In this document: positions 41,889-51,964 of the stretch, one piece after another
Position numbering within the stretch: position 1 is the stretch's first letter
Layout: each line of letters begins with the position of its first letter
Source of the DNA: Collinsella sp.
Lineage (GTDB): Bacteria > Actinomycetota > Coriobacteriia > Coriobacteriales > Coriobacteriaceae
DNA: 64,000 nt
Assembly (NCBI GenBank): GCA_019414245.1
Contig: DXMK01000015.1
Location: 1 to 64,000, forward strand
Direction of reading: 5' to 3'
The notes under the pieces: model-generated
The model's database searches: none
The model's input: only the letters and a program-made list of their open reading frames with translations
Told to the model about the DNA's origin: nothing
Translations under genes and position numbers: made by a program

Positions 41889-42932
41889 TTAGGCCTCCAA
41901 CGGATGAGCGGGCACCGACTCGCCGGCGGCAAGTGCGGCCTCACAGGCCACCACATCGTGCTCGATATCATCGACCAGTGCCATGAACTCCTCGTATGTG
42001 GAGCAACGCACCACCTGAGCGCGCCAGGCGGCAGCATGGGGCATGCCCTTTAGATACCAGCTTGCGTACGTGCGGGCACGCGACATGAGCGGCAACAGCT
42101 CGTGCGTGAGCGTCAGGTGCTCGCGCAGGGCATCCAGGCGCTCAACCGAGGAGCGAGAAGGAACCGGCGTGCCATCGAGTGCAAGGGCTCGGGCATCGCC
42201 GAACACCCATGGATTGCCGTAGATGCCGCGCGCGATAAACACCGCGCTGGCACCCGAGCTTTGCAGATGCTCAGCAGCGTCCTCTGCCGAGAACACATCG
42301 CCCGAACCGATAACGGGAATCTCGACGGCGTCGGCCACCTCATCGACGACCGACCAATCGGCCTGGCCCGTATAGAGCTGCGTGGCGCAGCGACCATGTA
42401 CCGCCACCGCGGCGGCCCCTGCTCCCTCAAGCATCTGGGCAAACGTCGCGGCGTTGCGGTCTTCGGCGTAAAAGCCCTTACGGATTTTTACGGTCACGGG
42501 CACATGCGCCGCGCCCACCGCCGCCTCGACGATCTGCTCGGCCAGATCGGGAGTGCGCATAAGCGCCGAGCCCTCGCCCTTGGTGACGACCTTGCGAGCC
42601 GGGCAGGCCATGTTGATATCGATCAGCGACAGGCGATCGCCCACACGCTCCTCGACGGCAGCAACAGCGCTCGCAAACTGATCGGGCTTGGAGCCAAAGA
42701 GCTGCACGCAGATCTGCTGCTCCTCATCGGCCGGCAGTACCAGGCGCCACGTCTTATTGCTGGCATAGGCAAGGCCCGCCACGCTCACCATCTCGCTATA
42801 GGCAAGATGGGCACCGCGACGGCGGCACATGATGCGATAGGCGGGATCGGTCACGCCCGCCATGGGAGCCATAAGGAACGGCTGCTCGGCATAGGCACCC
42901 AGCAGCCGCGTACTGTATTCAGAAAGTGCCAT
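41889..42932 (-). CDS. dus: tRNA-dihydrouridine synthase
   Basis: A 347-aa FMN enzyme that reduces uridines in the tRNA D-loop. An N-terminal TIM barrel has MAPMAGVTDPAYR (about 22-34) and the catalytic Cys in INMACPARKVVTKGEGSAL near 100; a helical C-terminal domain contacts tRNA. Which uridine it modifies cannot be told; the closest class is DusB-like. It lies 4 nt after lepA with AGTAGG overlapping the lepA stop. Confidence 0.92.
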   Translation of the reverse strand: MALSEYSTRLLGAYAEQPFLMAPMAGVTDPAYRIMCRRRGAHLAYSEMVSVAGLAYASNKTWRLVLPADEEQQICVQLFGSKPDQFASAVAAVEERVGDRLSLIDINMACPARKVVTKGEGSALMRTPDLAEQIVEAAVGAAHVPVTVKIRKGFYAEDRNAATFAQMLEGAGAAAVAVHGRCATQLYTGQADWSVVDEVADAVEIPVIGSGDVFSAEDAAEHLQSSGASAVFIARGIYGNPWVFGDARALALDGTPVPSRSSVERLDALREHLTLTHELLPLMSRARTYASWYLKGMPHAAAWRAQVVRCSTYEEFMALVDDIEHDVVACEAALAAGESVPAHPLEA

Positions 42933-42936
42933 GGAC

Positions 42937-44748
42937 CTACTCGTCCACCTTGAGAATCGCCATAAAGGCCTCCTGCGGAACCTCGACCGAGCCGATGGCC
43001 TTCATGCGCTTTTTGCCCTCTTTCTGCTTCTCGAGCAGCTTGCGCTTTCGCGAGATATCGCCGCCATAACACTTGGCCAGCACGTCCTTGCGGCGCGCTT
43101 TGACGGTAGAGCGGGCAATGATCTTGTTGCCGATGGCGCCCTGGATAGGCACCTCGAACAGCTGGCGCGGAATGATTTCCTTGAGCTTGTCGCACAGACC
43201 GCGGGCCAGGCCATAAGCCTTATCCTTGTGCACGATAAACGACAGCGCGTCCACCTCGTCGCCCGAAAGCAGGATGTCGAGCTTGACGAGCTCGGAGGGG
43301 CGATATTCGTTGAACTCGTAGTCGAGCGAGGCGTAACCCTTGGTGCGGCTCTTGAGCTGGTCAAAAAAGTCCAGAATGAGCTCGGCAAGCGGCATGTCGA
43401 AACGCATCTCGACCGATTTGCTCGTGAGATGGATCATGTCGGTTGTAATGCCGCGATGCTCGATAGCGAGCTGCATGACGGCACCCGTATACTCGGGCGG
43501 ACAGATAATCTTGGCCTTGAGGTAGGGCTCCTCGATGCGCTCGATGCGCGTAGCCTCGGGCAGATCCTGCGGGCTGCGAACATCAATCATCTCGCCGTCG
43601 GTCTTGTAGACGTGATAGTCCACCGAAGGGCTCGTGGCAATCAGGTCCAGGTTGAACTCGCGCTCCAGGCGCTCCTTGACGACCTCCATATGCAGCAGGC
43701 CCAAGAAGCCAACGCGGAAACCAAAGCCGAGCGCCACCGAAGTCTCGGGCTCCCACACCAACGACGGGTCGTTGACATGCAGCTTATCGAGCGCGTCACG
43801 CAGGTTCTCGTAGTCCTTGTTATCGATCGGGAACAGGCCCGTATAGACCATGGGCTTAGCCTCGCGGTAACCGGGAAGCGGCTCGGGGCAGGGGTTCGAC
43901 GCCCAGGTAAGGGTGTCGCCCACGCGAACGGCCTCGGGGTCCTTCAGGCCCGTGACCACGTATCCGACCTCGCCGACCGTCAGCGCGTCGACCGGCGTCT
44001 CGGCGGGACGCTTGACGCCCACGCCATCGACCAAAAAGTCGCCCTTTGCCTGCATCATGCGCAAGGTATCGCCCTTTTTGATGGAGCCGTCAAAGATGCG
44101 CACCGTGGCGACGACGCCACGATACTCGTCGAAGTATGAATCCAGAATGAGTGCCTTGAGCGGCGCATTCGCATCGCCCTTGGGCGGAGAAATCAGAAAG
44201 ACAATGGACTCCAGCAGATCGTGGATGCCCTCGCCGGTCTTGCCCGAGACACACACGGCATCATCGGCAGGGATCGCCAGGTCATCCTCGATCTCGGTCT
44301 TGACCTCGTCGGGGTGTGCCGACGGCAGGTCGATCTTGTTGATAGCGGGCACGATATCCAAGTTGGCGTTCATGGCGAGCGTCGCGTTGGAGACGGTCTG
44401 CGCCTCGACGCCCTGCGTGGCGTCGACGACAAGCACCGCACCCTCGCAGGCGGCAAGCGAACGCGAGACCTCGTAGGTAAAGTCCACGTGGCCCGGCGTA
44501 TCGATCAGGTTGAACTGATACGTCTCACCATCGTCGGCGTCATAGGACACGCGAACGGCATTGGACTTGATCGTGATGCCGCGCTCGCGCTCGATATCCA
44601 TGGTGTCGAGCAGCTGCGACTCCATATCGCGCTCGTCGACGGTATGGGTGAGCTCGAGGATGCGGTCACTGATCGTGGACTTGCCATGGTCGATGTGCGC
44701 AACGATCGAGAAGTTGCGGATGTGGGAAATGTCAATTGAAGTATTCAT
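42937..44748 (-). CDS. lepA: Elongation factor 4 (LepA)
   Basis: A 603-aa ribosome-dependent GTPase that back-translocates stalled ribosomes or aids 30S assembly. G1 is AHIDHGKST near 16-24 and G3 is DTPGHVDF; domains II, III and V follow, and the unique LepA C-terminal domain contains [20 protein letters not shown]. Length matches the family. ATG 44748 ([20 protein letters not shown]) fits homologues, though GGGTAAG is a weak site. It lies downstream of rpsT and its terminator. Confidence 0.96.
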   Translation of the reverse strand: MNTSIDISHIRNFSIVAHIDHGKSTISDRILELTHTVDERDMESQLLDTMDIERERGITIKSNAVRVSYDADDGETYQFNLIDTPGHVDFTYEVSRSLAACEGAVLVVDATQGVEAQTVSNATLAMNANLDIVPAINKIDLPSAHPDEVKTEIEDDLAIPADDAVCVSGKTGEGIHDLLESIVFLISPPKGDANAPLKALILDSYFDEYRGVVATVRIFDGSIKKGDTLRMMQAKGDFLVDGVGVKRPAETPVDALTVGEVGYVVTGLKDPEAVRVGDTLTWASNPCPEPLPGYREAKPMVYTGLFPIDNKDYENLRDALDKLHVNDPSLVWEPETSVALGFGFRVGFLGLLHMEVVKERLEREFNLDLIATSPSVDYHVYKTDGEMIDVRSPQDLPEATRIERIEEPYLKAKIICPPEYTGAVMQLAIEHRGITTDMIHLTSKSVEMRFDMPLAELILDFFDQLKSRTKGYASLDYEFNEYRPSELVKLDILLSGDEVDALSFIVHKDKAYGLARGLCDKLKEIIPRQLFEVPIQGAIGNKIIARSTVKARRKDVLAKCYGGDISRKRKLLEKQKEGKKRMKAIGSVEVPQEAFMAILKVDE

Positions 44749-44773
44749 GCGGACTATCTTACCCGAGCGATAC

Positions 44774-44810
44774 AAAAAATGGAGCCTGTTCCATAAAACA
44801 GGCTCCATTT
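44774..44810 (-). terminator. Terminator after rpsT
   Basis: Arms 44777-44790 and 44797-44810 are perfect 14-bp complements with a CCATAA loop, and the - strand runs on into TTTTTT. It separates rpsT from lepA. Confidence 0.9.
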
Positions 44811-44844
44811 ATGCGCGTAATCTGTGTGGTGTGAAATTTACAAC

Positions 44845-45111
44845 TTAGGCGTTGATGCTGTTCACGAGCTTGGCAAGACCGGACTTGCGGTTGGAAGCCT
44901 GGTTCTTGTGGATAACATGCTTGGCGGCAGCCATGTCGAGACGCTTGGTGACGGTCTTGAGGGCAGCCTGGGCCTTCTCGGCGTCGCCCTCGGCGACGGC
45001 GGACTGGACGTGCTTGGTCAGCGTCTTGAGCTCGGACTTGACAGCCTTGTTACGCATGCGAGCTGCCTCATTAGTGCGGATACGCTTCTTCTGAGACTTG
45101 ATGTTTGCCAC
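44845..45111 (-). CDS. rpsT: 30S ribosomal protein S20
   Basis: An 88-aa basic helical 16S rRNA-binding protein. [20 protein letters not shown] at the N-terminus and AASKHx-like [17 protein letters not shown] at the C-terminus are typical. The start is a GTG at 45111 after AAAGGA; non-AUG starts on rpsT are known in other bacteria, where S20 represses its own translation. It lies in the usual holA-rpsT-lepA order. Confidence 0.95.
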   Translation of the reverse strand: MANIKSQKKRIRTNEAARMRNKAVKSELKTLTKHVQSAVAEGDAEKAQAALKTVTKRLDMAAAKHVIHKNQASNRKSGLAKLVNSINA

Positions 45112-45244
45112 TTCTGGAGTTCCTTTCGAGTTCCTTGCAAAAAATGTATGACACCTCTGAGACACGGTGAGGTCATGCAAGCGCCTACTATAGCACGCTC
45201 CCCCTCAAAGGGATAGAACGAATTTGTCAAATAGGCAGGTATCA

Positions 45245-46207
45245 TCACGATTTTCTCAAGATGTTCGTAATCCAGAGCAAAAGCGCGGTCTGAGAATCGG
45301 CCGAACCCTTCAGTGCGAGCTCCACATCGACCGCGCCCTCGAGCGCGGCAACGAGCTCTGCCATCGAAAAGCGACGTGCCCAGGTCAGGTGATTCTTGAC
45401 CTGCCAGGACTGGAGCTTAAGTGTTGCAGCCAGCTCACGACCCTGTCCGCGCGCATCGAGCGCCTTGGCAACGATAAGCTCGCGGATGCGGCCGCACAGC
45501 AATGTGTAAGTCCACACGTAGCTCTTGGCGGGCAGTAGATTGAAGAGCTCGAGCGAGCGTCGCATGTCACGGGCCGAGACCGCATTGAGAAAGTCCCAGG
45601 GTTGAACCTCGGCCGTACGTACAATCCAGCGCTCAACGTCGACAAGCTCAATCTGGGGCACCTCGACCATCTGGGCAAGCTTAGCCAAGTCGTTATCGAG
45701 CATGCGAGTGTTTTCACCCGAACGCGAGACGAGTTCCTCGGCGGCCGCCGTCGTGATCGACTTGCCGTGCTGCGTCGCCATCTGCTGCACGCGGCGCGGT
45801 AGCTCCCAGCGCTTGGTGCCGGAGCAATCGATCACAGCCTTCTTGTCGATCTTGGCGATCGCCTTATACAGGCGCGTGTTCTTGGCAAGCGAGTCGGCGA
45901 TGATGAGGCAGACCGTTGTGGGACTGGGACTCGCCAGATACTCGACGAGCGGCTCCGAGACCGACTTGGCGAGCTTTGAGCAGCCATCAAGGATTACCAG
46001 GCGAAACTCACTGCCCATGGGAAAGGTGTTGAGCGATCCGATAATCGACTCGATATCGGGGTCTTTGGTCATATCGCGCTCGTCGAGGTTGAACTCGACC
46101 ATGCCCGACTTTTCCAGACGCGCTTTCATACGCGAGACGGCGTGATCGCGCTTGACTCCGTCGGTACCGACGATCAGATATGCCGGCAGCAGACCGGTTT
46201 CGGACAT
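45245..46207 (-). CDS. holA: DNA polymerase III subunit delta
   Basis: A 320-aa clamp-loader subunit that opens the beta clamp. The N-terminal AAA-like domain (about 8-145) lacks a Walker A as expected, and the C-terminal collar domain (about 215-320) contains WDFLNAVSARDMRRSLELFN. Start 46207 (MSETGLLPAYLIVG) follows AGGGGAG. It lies downstream of comEC in the widespread comEA-comEC-holA-rpsT-lepA block. Confidence 0.9.
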   Translation of the reverse strand: MSETGLLPAYLIVGTDGVKRDHAVSRMKARLEKSGMVEFNLDERDMTKDPDIESIIGSLNTFPMGSEFRLVILDGCSKLAKSVSEPLVEYLASPSPTTVCLIIADSLAKNTRLYKAIAKIDKKAVIDCSGTKRWELPRRVQQMATQHGKSITTAAAEELVSRSGENTRMLDNDLAKLAQMVEVPQIELVDVERWIVRTAEVQPWDFLNAVSARDMRRSLELFNLLPAKSYVWTYTLLCGRIRELIVAKALDARGQGRELAATLKLQSWQVKNHLTWARRFSMAELVAALEGAVDVELALKGSADSQTALLLWITNILRKS

Positions 46208-46285
46208 TGCGCTCCCCTCCCGCAGGCCTTCGTATTCGCTCCGTGCCATTCTAGCCCAGGGGCCCACCACACGCCAACGACGTCG

Positions 46286-48589
46286 TCACGGTCGCTGGCA
46301 TCGCATCGCAAAGCCATTCGCAGCCGGCGTGACGGTAATGTCGCCGTGTTCGATAGTGCACGCGAACACGCCGCCCGCTTCCTTAACGGCATCGATGCAG
46401 GCATCGGACGGATGGCCGTATCGATTCCCTTCGCCCGCACTCGCGAGGGAAAGCTCGGGCTTCAGGACGTCCAGCAACTCATCATCGACTGAAACCTTAG
46501 AGCCGTGATGCCCAAGTTTAAGTACGTCGATATCCCCCACCTCCTGCACGAATTCCCGTTCTTGGTCGATCTCGGCATCACCGGTGAGGAGCATACGCAG
46601 GCCCTTGCCTTCCTGAACATATGAGAGCAGCAGGACAAGCGAGTCCTCATTTCCCTCGCCATCCACGGACTCGAATGGCCACATCACGCGGGCGCAAAAT
46701 GAGCCGATATCGACCGTATCCCCACGGCGCACCTGCCGATACTCCACGCCAGGTCGGTTCAATACCTCGGCAGGAGCATCCTCCAGCGCATCCGCCGCCA
46801 CGGCAATCGTACCGACCGAAAACTGTTCGAGCACGGCAGGCAGACCACCCCAGTGATCCTCATCCCAATGCGTCACAAAGACGGCATCGATATGGTGCAC
46901 GTTATTGCGAACCAACGCCGCCACCACGCGCTCGTCGAGCCCGCAGTCGACGAGCGCCACTGCGCCGCCCTGGCGAATAATAATCGCATCGGCCTGGCCC
47001 ACATCGAGCACCGTCACCGAAGGCGGAGCGAATCGATCCCAGTAGACGTACGGAATCGCAGCCAAGAGCACCAGGCATGCAAGCCCCACCGCCATAGGAC
47101 GTGCACGGGGACGCGGCCACCAGACAAGCAGAACCGCCAGCAAACACGGCACTAGGTAAATCCACATGCTATCGGGCGGCACGCTCACGGATGCACCCGG
47201 CACGGCGGCAAACAGCTGCTCAAAGAACAGCGCGCAACGGGCGGCAATCATGGGCACAACGAGCGCCCAAGTCCGCAACGGCGCCAGGAGCGAAAAGGGA
47301 ACCAGCACGATCGACACGGCGAGCAGTGCGCTCACCACCGGACCGAGGACCGCATTTGCGAGCGGAGCAATGAGCGAGAACGTACCGAAGGCAGGAATGG
47401 TAATGGGAAGTGTCGCCAGTTGCGAGCACAGCGTGACGGAAAGCATGCTGGCAACGCCCGATGGCACACCCAGCTCACCCAAAGCGTAGGTCGCATAGGG
47501 GCAAAAGCACAGAATGGCTAAGACGCTGGCACATGAAAGCTGAAAGCCCATCTCGAACAGAACCGTCGGCCGCAGCAACACAAAGATGGACATGGTAACG
47601 AAGAGTGCCGATGCGCCGTGCCGGCGCCGCCCCGCGCCGTTTACGACAAGCGTCGCGAACACCATGCAGCACGCGCGCACGGCAGAGGGAGACGCGCCCG
47701 TAAAAGCAGCGTAGCCCACAAGCGTTATCGCCAATATCGCCCGTTGAAGACCGCGTGAACACCGAGTCTTTTGCAATACACCCTCGATTACAAACCCCAC
47801 GATTGCCAAATGGCTGCCCGAGACGGCGATAAGATGCGCCGTTCCCGTCACCGAAAACCAGTCGCCCGCCGGCTGGGCGCGCAGCTCGGCCGAACGACCG
47901 CAGACGACACCGGCTATGAGTGCACGCGCCGGGTCGGTCGCAGGCGCGATGGACGCAAGCAGCCCATTTCGCAGCCGAAGCAGCGGCCCCGGAGAGTCTT
48001 CATCGACCGACAAAATCCGAACGACTTTAACCTTGCGCACCTCGCCTCGGAGCACGCGCGATCGTCCATACGCATCGTTCTCAAAACGTGAAACGCGACC
48101 GATAACACGCACGTGCGCCCCGACCTTGAGCTCGAGGTCGCACGATAGGCGAACCATTGCCAAGTTCTTACCGTCCGTGCGTGCCTCGCAGGTATAGGAA
48201 TACACGTCGTCGTTTATGGATGGGTCACCCTGCACGACAAACTCAAGGCTGCTTGCCGCTCGACCGTCGAGCGCCTTCGAGGCGCTTAGCACGCCCACAG
48301 CCCACCACGCCGAGACGACCGCTCCCGCCACGAGACCGACGGACGCGGCATACAGCCACCGCTTCCAAGGGGCAAGCCGCGCACAAGATTGAGCCAGCAC
48401 AACGAATACCGCCGCCGTAACGGGAATGGCCCATAGCGGCCCGACCGCCGAAGCCCGCTCCCACAGCAGCGCATCGGCGGCCACGTTGAGCACCAAGGCG
48501 CAGCTCATGCACATGCCGGCACACAGGGCCATCGTCCACGGCATCAGAGGCCGCGGAGGCATCACATGCTCGCGCTCGGTCGCACTCAT
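46286..48589 (-). CDS. comEC: ComEC/Rec2 DNA-uptake channel protein
   Basis: A 767-aa polytopic membrane protein that passes single-stranded DNA into the cell during transformation. N-terminal helices and a DUF4131-type OB segment (about 80-190) lead into the competence domain (about 225-480) with VCGRSAELRAQPAGDWF and GTAHLIAVSGSHLAIVGF. A metallo-beta-lactamase domain (about 515-767) carries HWDEDHWGG and LKLGHHGS ligands, proposed to degrade the non-transported strand. All three parts are complete. The start overlaps comEA by 4 nt (ATGA). Confidence 0.93.
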   Translation of the reverse strand: MSATEREHVMPPRPLMPWTMALCAGMCMSCALVLNVAADALLWERASAVGPLWAIPVTAAVFVVLAQSCARLAPWKRWLYAASVGLVAGAVVSAWWAVGVLSASKALDGRAASSLEFVVQGDPSINDDVYSYTCEARTDGKNLAMVRLSCDLELKVGAHVRVIGRVSRFENDAYGRSRVLRGEVRKVKVVRILSVDEDSPGPLLRLRNGLLASIAPATDPARALIAGVVCGRSAELRAQPAGDWFSVTGTAHLIAVSGSHLAIVGFVIEGVLQKTRCSRGLQRAILAITLVGYAAFTGASPSAVRACCMVFATLVVNGAGRRRHGASALFVTMSIFVLLRPTVLFEMGFQLSCASVLAILCFCPYATYALGELGVPSGVASMLSVTLCSQLATLPITIPAFGTFSLIAPLANAVLGPVVSALLAVSIVLVPFSLLAPLRTWALVVPMIAARCALFFEQLFAAVPGASVSVPPDSMWIYLVPCLLAVLLVWWPRPRARPMAVGLACLVLLAAIPYVYWDRFAPPSVTVLDVGQADAIIIRQGGAVALVDCGLDERVVAALVRNNVHHIDAVFVTHWDEDHWGGLPAVLEQFSVGTIAVAADALEDAPAEVLNRPGVEYRQVRRGDTVDIGSFCARVMWPFESVDGEGNEDSLVLLLSYVQEGKGLRMLLTGDAEIDQEREFVQEVGDIDVLKLGHHGSKVSVDDELLDVLKPELSLASAGEGNRYGHPSDACIDAVKEAGGVFACTIEHGDITVTPAANGFAMRCQRP

Positions 48590-49299
48590 ACGCAGATGGA
48601 ATCTTTGATTTTGGCAAGCTTCTTCTCGCCGATTCCCGACACACGCATCAGATCGTCAACCGAGGCAAAACCACCGTTCTTTGTCCGCTCATCGATAATC
48701 GACTGGGCCATGGAGGGACCGATGCCCGAGAGCGTCTGCAGCTCTGCCGCGCTTGCCGTATTGATATTTACTAGGCCTGTTACGCCACTCACGCCCGATG
48801 ATGCGGAAGCCCCACCATCAACACCAGCTTCCGCAATGGACGCCTGCTGCTCCCCTACCGTTGGAACGTGAATCTTCTGTCCATCGACGACCTTAGATGC
48901 CCGATTGAGCCCCGTAACGTCTGCCTCGGGCGCCAGCCCGCCGGCGGCATCAATCGCCTGAGCCACCCGCGCGCCGTCCTTGAGACGATATACACCGGGC
49001 GACACAACGGCGCCATCAACATCGACATAAACCTCTGCCGCGGCAGACGCCTTAGGCGAAGAGCCTTCGGATGTCTTTCCGCTCGAGGCATCGCCGGATC
49101 CCGGCTCCACTAACGAACCCGAACCATCAGTGTGCTCAAACGACACACTGCCGGCACCGCCGCCAAGGTTCGCCATCGCCAGTCCACTCGCCATCGCAAT
49201 GACGACCAGTATCGCCATCACCACTGCCTTATGACCGAGCAGCTTGTCCGCCAAGCGGTCCATCCGTTTGACCCGTTCGTGTTGTTCGCGCTGCGCCAT
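48586..49299 (-). CDS. comEA: ComEA DNA receptor
   Basis: A 237-aa membrane-anchored DNA-binding protein for transformation. A transmembrane helix (24-43) is followed by a Gly/Ser-rich linker, an SLBB domain (about 88-148, VYVDVDGAVVSPGVYRLKDG) and tandem helix-hairpin-helix motifs (about 172-237) with VNINTASAAELQTLSGIG. Start 49299 is chosen for GGGAGG at 7 nt; the longer frame upstream runs through the promoter region. A sequence shared with the recA upstream region lies at 49377. It is co-translated with comEC. Confidence 0.93.
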   Translation of the reverse strand: MAQREQHERVKRMDRLADKLLGHKAVVMAILVVIAMASGLAMANLGGGAGSVSFEHTDGSGSLVEPGSGDASSGKTSEGSSPKASAAAEVYVDVDGAVVSPGVYRLKDGARVAQAIDAAGGLAPEADVTGLNRASKVVDGQKIHVPTVGEQQASIAEAGVDGGASASSGVSGVTGLVNINTASAAELQTLSGIGPSMAQSIIDERTKNGGFASVDDLMRVSGIGEKKLAKIKDSICV

Positions 49300-49376
49300 A
49301 GCAAAACCTCCCAACAACATCGTGTCAGGAAAAGAGTCCTGCAACAGCCATTCTCCAAAACCGGTTTTCGCGGTCA

Positions 49377-49394
49377 AACCAAAAGCCGACCAAA
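49377..49394. promoter_or_regulatory. comEA upstream motif shared with recA
   Basis: AACCAAAAGCCGACCAAA matches 20578-20595 upstream of recA at 17 of 18 positions, in the same orientation relative to the gene. It lies about 78 nt upstream of the comEA start. Nearby CCAAAACCGG and GGTCAAACC repeat the same words. Confidence 0.55.
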
Positions 49395-49469
49395 ACCTTG
49401 CGAAATACTGTCCATTTATTCAGGCACACGTCAGCAAATGAACACTTAGCCGCAAAATGCCCAGATAGC

Positions 49470-49502
49470 AAAAGACCGACGATGCAGACGCATCGTCGGT
49501 CT
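49470..49502 (-). terminator. Terminator after thiI
   Basis: AGACCGACGATG (49473-49484) pairs perfectly with CATCGTCGGTCT (49491-49502); the - strand tail is TTTT. It ends the mihF-gmk-rpoZ-thiI unit. Confidence 0.85.
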
Positions 49503-49512
49503 ATGCACAAAA

Positions 49513-50757
49513 TTACTCGTGATCTTGGTAAATCTCACGCGGAGCAAGCTCCGAATGTTTGCGTTTTAAGGTCTTAGGGGCCTTATACGTGTTGCTCTCG
49601 AAGTCGATGTACTCGGTCTGCTTGAGCAGGCGCTCGATCATCTCCTCGTGATCGAACAACTCCCAGGCCTCATGCACGGCATCGAGTTTAGCGTGCGTCT
49701 CGGGACGGCGCGGCATAAACAGCGTGCAGCAGTCGGGAGCGGCCTCAGTCGAGATATCGAACGTACCGATCTCCTCGGCGCGCGCGATGATCTCCTGCTT
49801 GTCCGAACCGATGAGAGGACGGAACACGGGGATCTTCACGGCCTCGTTGACAGCCATGATGTTCTCAAGCGTTTGGGAGGCAACCTGCCCAAGCGATTCG
49901 CCCGTAACGATGGCCTTAGCGCCCTCGATATGCGCGATGCGCTCGGCAACCGAATACATAATGCGGCGATACATGATCACGCGAAGGTTACTGGGACAGG
50001 TGACCGAAATCTCACGCTGGCAGTCGCCAAACGGCACCACGTACAGGCGGCCGATCTGGACACCCGGCTCAAGCGCACGGATGATATCCTGCACCAAATA
50101 CTCGCTCGTATCGGGCGTCTGCGGACGACCGGAGAAATGTACCGGCACGCACACCGCGCCGCGACGCGCGAGCATCCAGGTCGCCACCGGAGAATCGATA
50201 CCTGACGACAGCAGCGTCACGACCTTGCCGGCAGAACCCACCGGCAGACCGCCCACGCCGCGCTCGGAGCGCGCGTACACATAAACGCTACCCTGGACCA
50301 CCAGTACGTGCACCATCGCATCGGGGTCGTGCATTTGAACCTTTTTATCGGGGAAGGCCTCACACAACACCTCGCCCACCTGACGATTGATGTCAATCGA
50401 GGTGAGCTCATAGTCGGTATTGGAGCGCTTAGCGTGCACCTTAAACGAATCGAAGGAACCAAACTCGCGCAGCGCCTTGGCGGCGGCGGCGCAGTACTCC
50501 TGCGGGTCGCGGTTGGTGTGATACGCCAAAGACACACGAGCAACGCCGGGAACGGTGCGAATAACACGCGCCGCATCATCGGCCTGATGCTCGTTAAAGG
50601 TCACGAGGATATAACCGGAAATTCGAGACACGGCGTTCACGGAAAAGGCGGCCAAAGCCGCCTTAATGTTATCCATGAGGATATGCTCAAAATGTGCGCG
50701 GTTCTTGCCCTTCAGTCCAACCTCGTGATAGTGGACCAGGCAGACGCGAGCCGCCAT
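49513..50757 (-). CDS. thiI: tRNA 4-thiouridylase ThiI (no rhodanese domain)
   Basis: A 414-aa enzyme that adenylates U8 of tRNA for thiolation and may supply sulfur for thiamine. NFLD plus THUMP domains (about 1-165) precede the PP-loop ATPase (about 175-370), where SSGIDSPVA is the PP-loop. The E. coli-type C-terminal rhodanese domain is absent, as in many Gram-positives, so sulfur must come from a separate partner. No adjacent cysteine desulfurase is present. It starts directly after rpoZ. Confidence 0.92.
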   Translation of the reverse strand: MAARVCLVHYHEVGLKGKNRAHFEHILMDNIKAALAAFSVNAVSRISGYILVTFNEHQADDAARVIRTVPGVARVSLAYHTNRDPQEYCAAAAKALREFGSFDSFKVHAKRSNTDYELTSIDINRQVGEVLCEAFPDKKVQMHDPDAMVHVLVVQGSVYVYARSERGVGGLPVGSAGKVVTLLSSGIDSPVATWMLARRGAVCVPVHFSGRPQTPDTSEYLVQDIIRALEPGVQIGRLYVVPFGDCQREISVTCPSNLRVIMYRRIMYSVAERIAHIEGAKAIVTGESLGQVASQTLENIMAVNEAVKIPVFRPLIGSDKQEIIARAEEIGTFDISTEAAPDCCTLFMPRRPETHAKLDAVHEAWELFDHEEMIERLLKQTEYIDFESNTYKAPKTLKRKHSELAPREIYQDHE

Positions 50758-51039
50758 TTAGGCTTCAGCAACCTTGTGGCCGAGCGCCTTCTCGTAACGG
50801 GCCTCGTCGTAAGAGATGTCGCCGTCGACAATCTCGTCCATAGCCATCGAGATGGTATCGGCACCGGAAAGCCCGATGGTGATGTCATCGACATCCTGGA
50901 CGGCAAGCACGCGGTTGTGCTGGCCACGCAGCATGCTATTGATGTCGCAGGCGCGCTTGGAGGCAAGCGAAGCGAGCAGGAAGCGGTTGTGATCGGTCTT
51001 CTCCAGAAGATCGTCAATGCAAGGCTTTACAACGGACAC
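50758..51039 (-). CDS. rpoZ: RNA polymerase omega subunit
   Basis: A 93-aa subunit that stabilises beta-prime in RNA polymerase. IDDLLEKTDHNRFLLASLASKRACDIN is the conserved core (residues 8-34), with the invariant RA-x-x-I/D region; the C-terminal half is variable. It lies between gmk and thiI, the first position being classical for actinobacteria; coaBC, often next, is absent. Confidence 0.9.
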   Translation of the reverse strand: MSVVKPCIDDLLEKTDHNRFLLASLASKRACDINSMLRGQHNRVLAVQDVDDITIGLSGADTISMAMDEIVDGDISYDEARYEKALGHKVAEA

Positions 51040-51044
51040 GGACC

Positions 51045-51614
51045 TCAGATCCTTTCATGCATATCGAGAACGCGAACGAGCTCATCGGTCGCGCGGTCGA
51101 GATCGTCATTAACCACGACGTCGTCGTAGCGGTCGGCAAGGGCAAGCTCATCGGCGGCGTTTGCCATACGCAGCTCAATCGTCTCGGGCGTCTCGGTACC
51201 GCGACCGACTAGACGCTCGCGGAGCACCTCAAGCGAAGGCGGCTTGATAAAGATCAGCACGGCCTCGGGGAAACGCTCCTTCACCTGCAGGGCGCCCTGG
51301 ACATCGATCTCCAAAATCAGAGACGAACCAGAGGCGAGCTTGGACTGGACCTCGCTCACCAACGTGCCGTAGCAGTTACCGTGGACCTCGGCCCACTCAA
51401 CAAACTCACCGTTTGCCACGCGGCGGTCGAACTCCTCGCGCGTCAGAAAAAAGTAGTTGACGCCGTCGACCTCACCTTTGCGTGGTGCTCGCGTGGTAGC
51501 CGAAACCGTCAGGCCCAGGTTCGAGCGGCGCTCGCGCACACGAGTGACGAGCGTACCCTTGCCTGCGCCTGACGGTCCAGAAATCACAAAGAGCTTGGAA
51601 TCCTGAGCGCTCAC
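51045..51614 (-). CDS. gmk: Guanylate kinase
   Basis: A 189-aa enzyme that phosphorylates GMP to GDP. The P-loop GPSGAGKGT is at 13-21, the GMP-binding TTRAPRKGEVDGVNYFF block at about 40-57, and the lid near 140. Start is a GTG at 51614 directly after the mihF TAA with no separate strong site, so translation is probably coupled to mihF. Confidence 0.95.
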   Translation of the reverse strand: MSAQDSKLFVISGPSGAGKGTLVTRVRERRSNLGLTVSATTRAPRKGEVDGVNYFFLTREEFDRRVANGEFVEWAEVHGNCYGTLVSEVQSKLASGSSLILEIDVQGALQVKERFPEAVLIFIKPPSLEVLRERLVGRGTETPETIELRMANAADELALADRYDDVVVNDDLDRATDELVRVLDMHERI

Positions 51615-51923
51615 TTATTTGGTCAGCTGCTCGAGGAGCTGCTCGCGCTGACGGACGCCGAGGCCCTGGACGCGACGGGTAGCGGAGATACCGAGCTCCT
51701 CCATGATCTTGGCGGCCTTGGCCTTGCCATAACCAGGAAGAGACTCGATGAGGGTGGAAACCTTCATGCGGGAAGCGATGGGGTCATCGGAGTTGAGCAC
51801 GGACTCGAGGGACTTCTCGCCCTTCTTGATCTGCTCGCGAAGCTCAGCGCGGGCGTGACGTGCGGCAGCAGCCTTCTCAAGAGCCTGCTTGCGCTGCTCA
51901 TCGGTAAGCTGAGGGAGTGCCAT
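51615..51923 (-). CDS. mihF: Integration host factor, actinobacterial type
   Basis: A 102-aa nucleoid protein. After a helical N-terminus (LTDEQRKQALEKAAAARHAR) an H2TH region holds LIESLPGYGKAKAAKIMEELG, which binds and bends DNA. It is unrelated in fold to HU/IHF and is specific to Actinobacteria. The ATG at 51923 follows GGAGGT. Order pyrF-mihF-gmk-rpoZ is conserved in that phylum. A palindrome lies in its promoter region. Confidence 0.94.
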   Translation of the reverse strand: MALPQLTDEQRKQALEKAAAARHARAELREQIKKGEKSLESVLNSDDPIASRMKVSTLIESLPGYGKAKAAKIMEELGISATRRVQGLGVRQREQLLEQLTK

Positions 51924-51964
51924 TCGTACCTCCAAGTAGTTGGGTTATATCTGATTCAATAATT

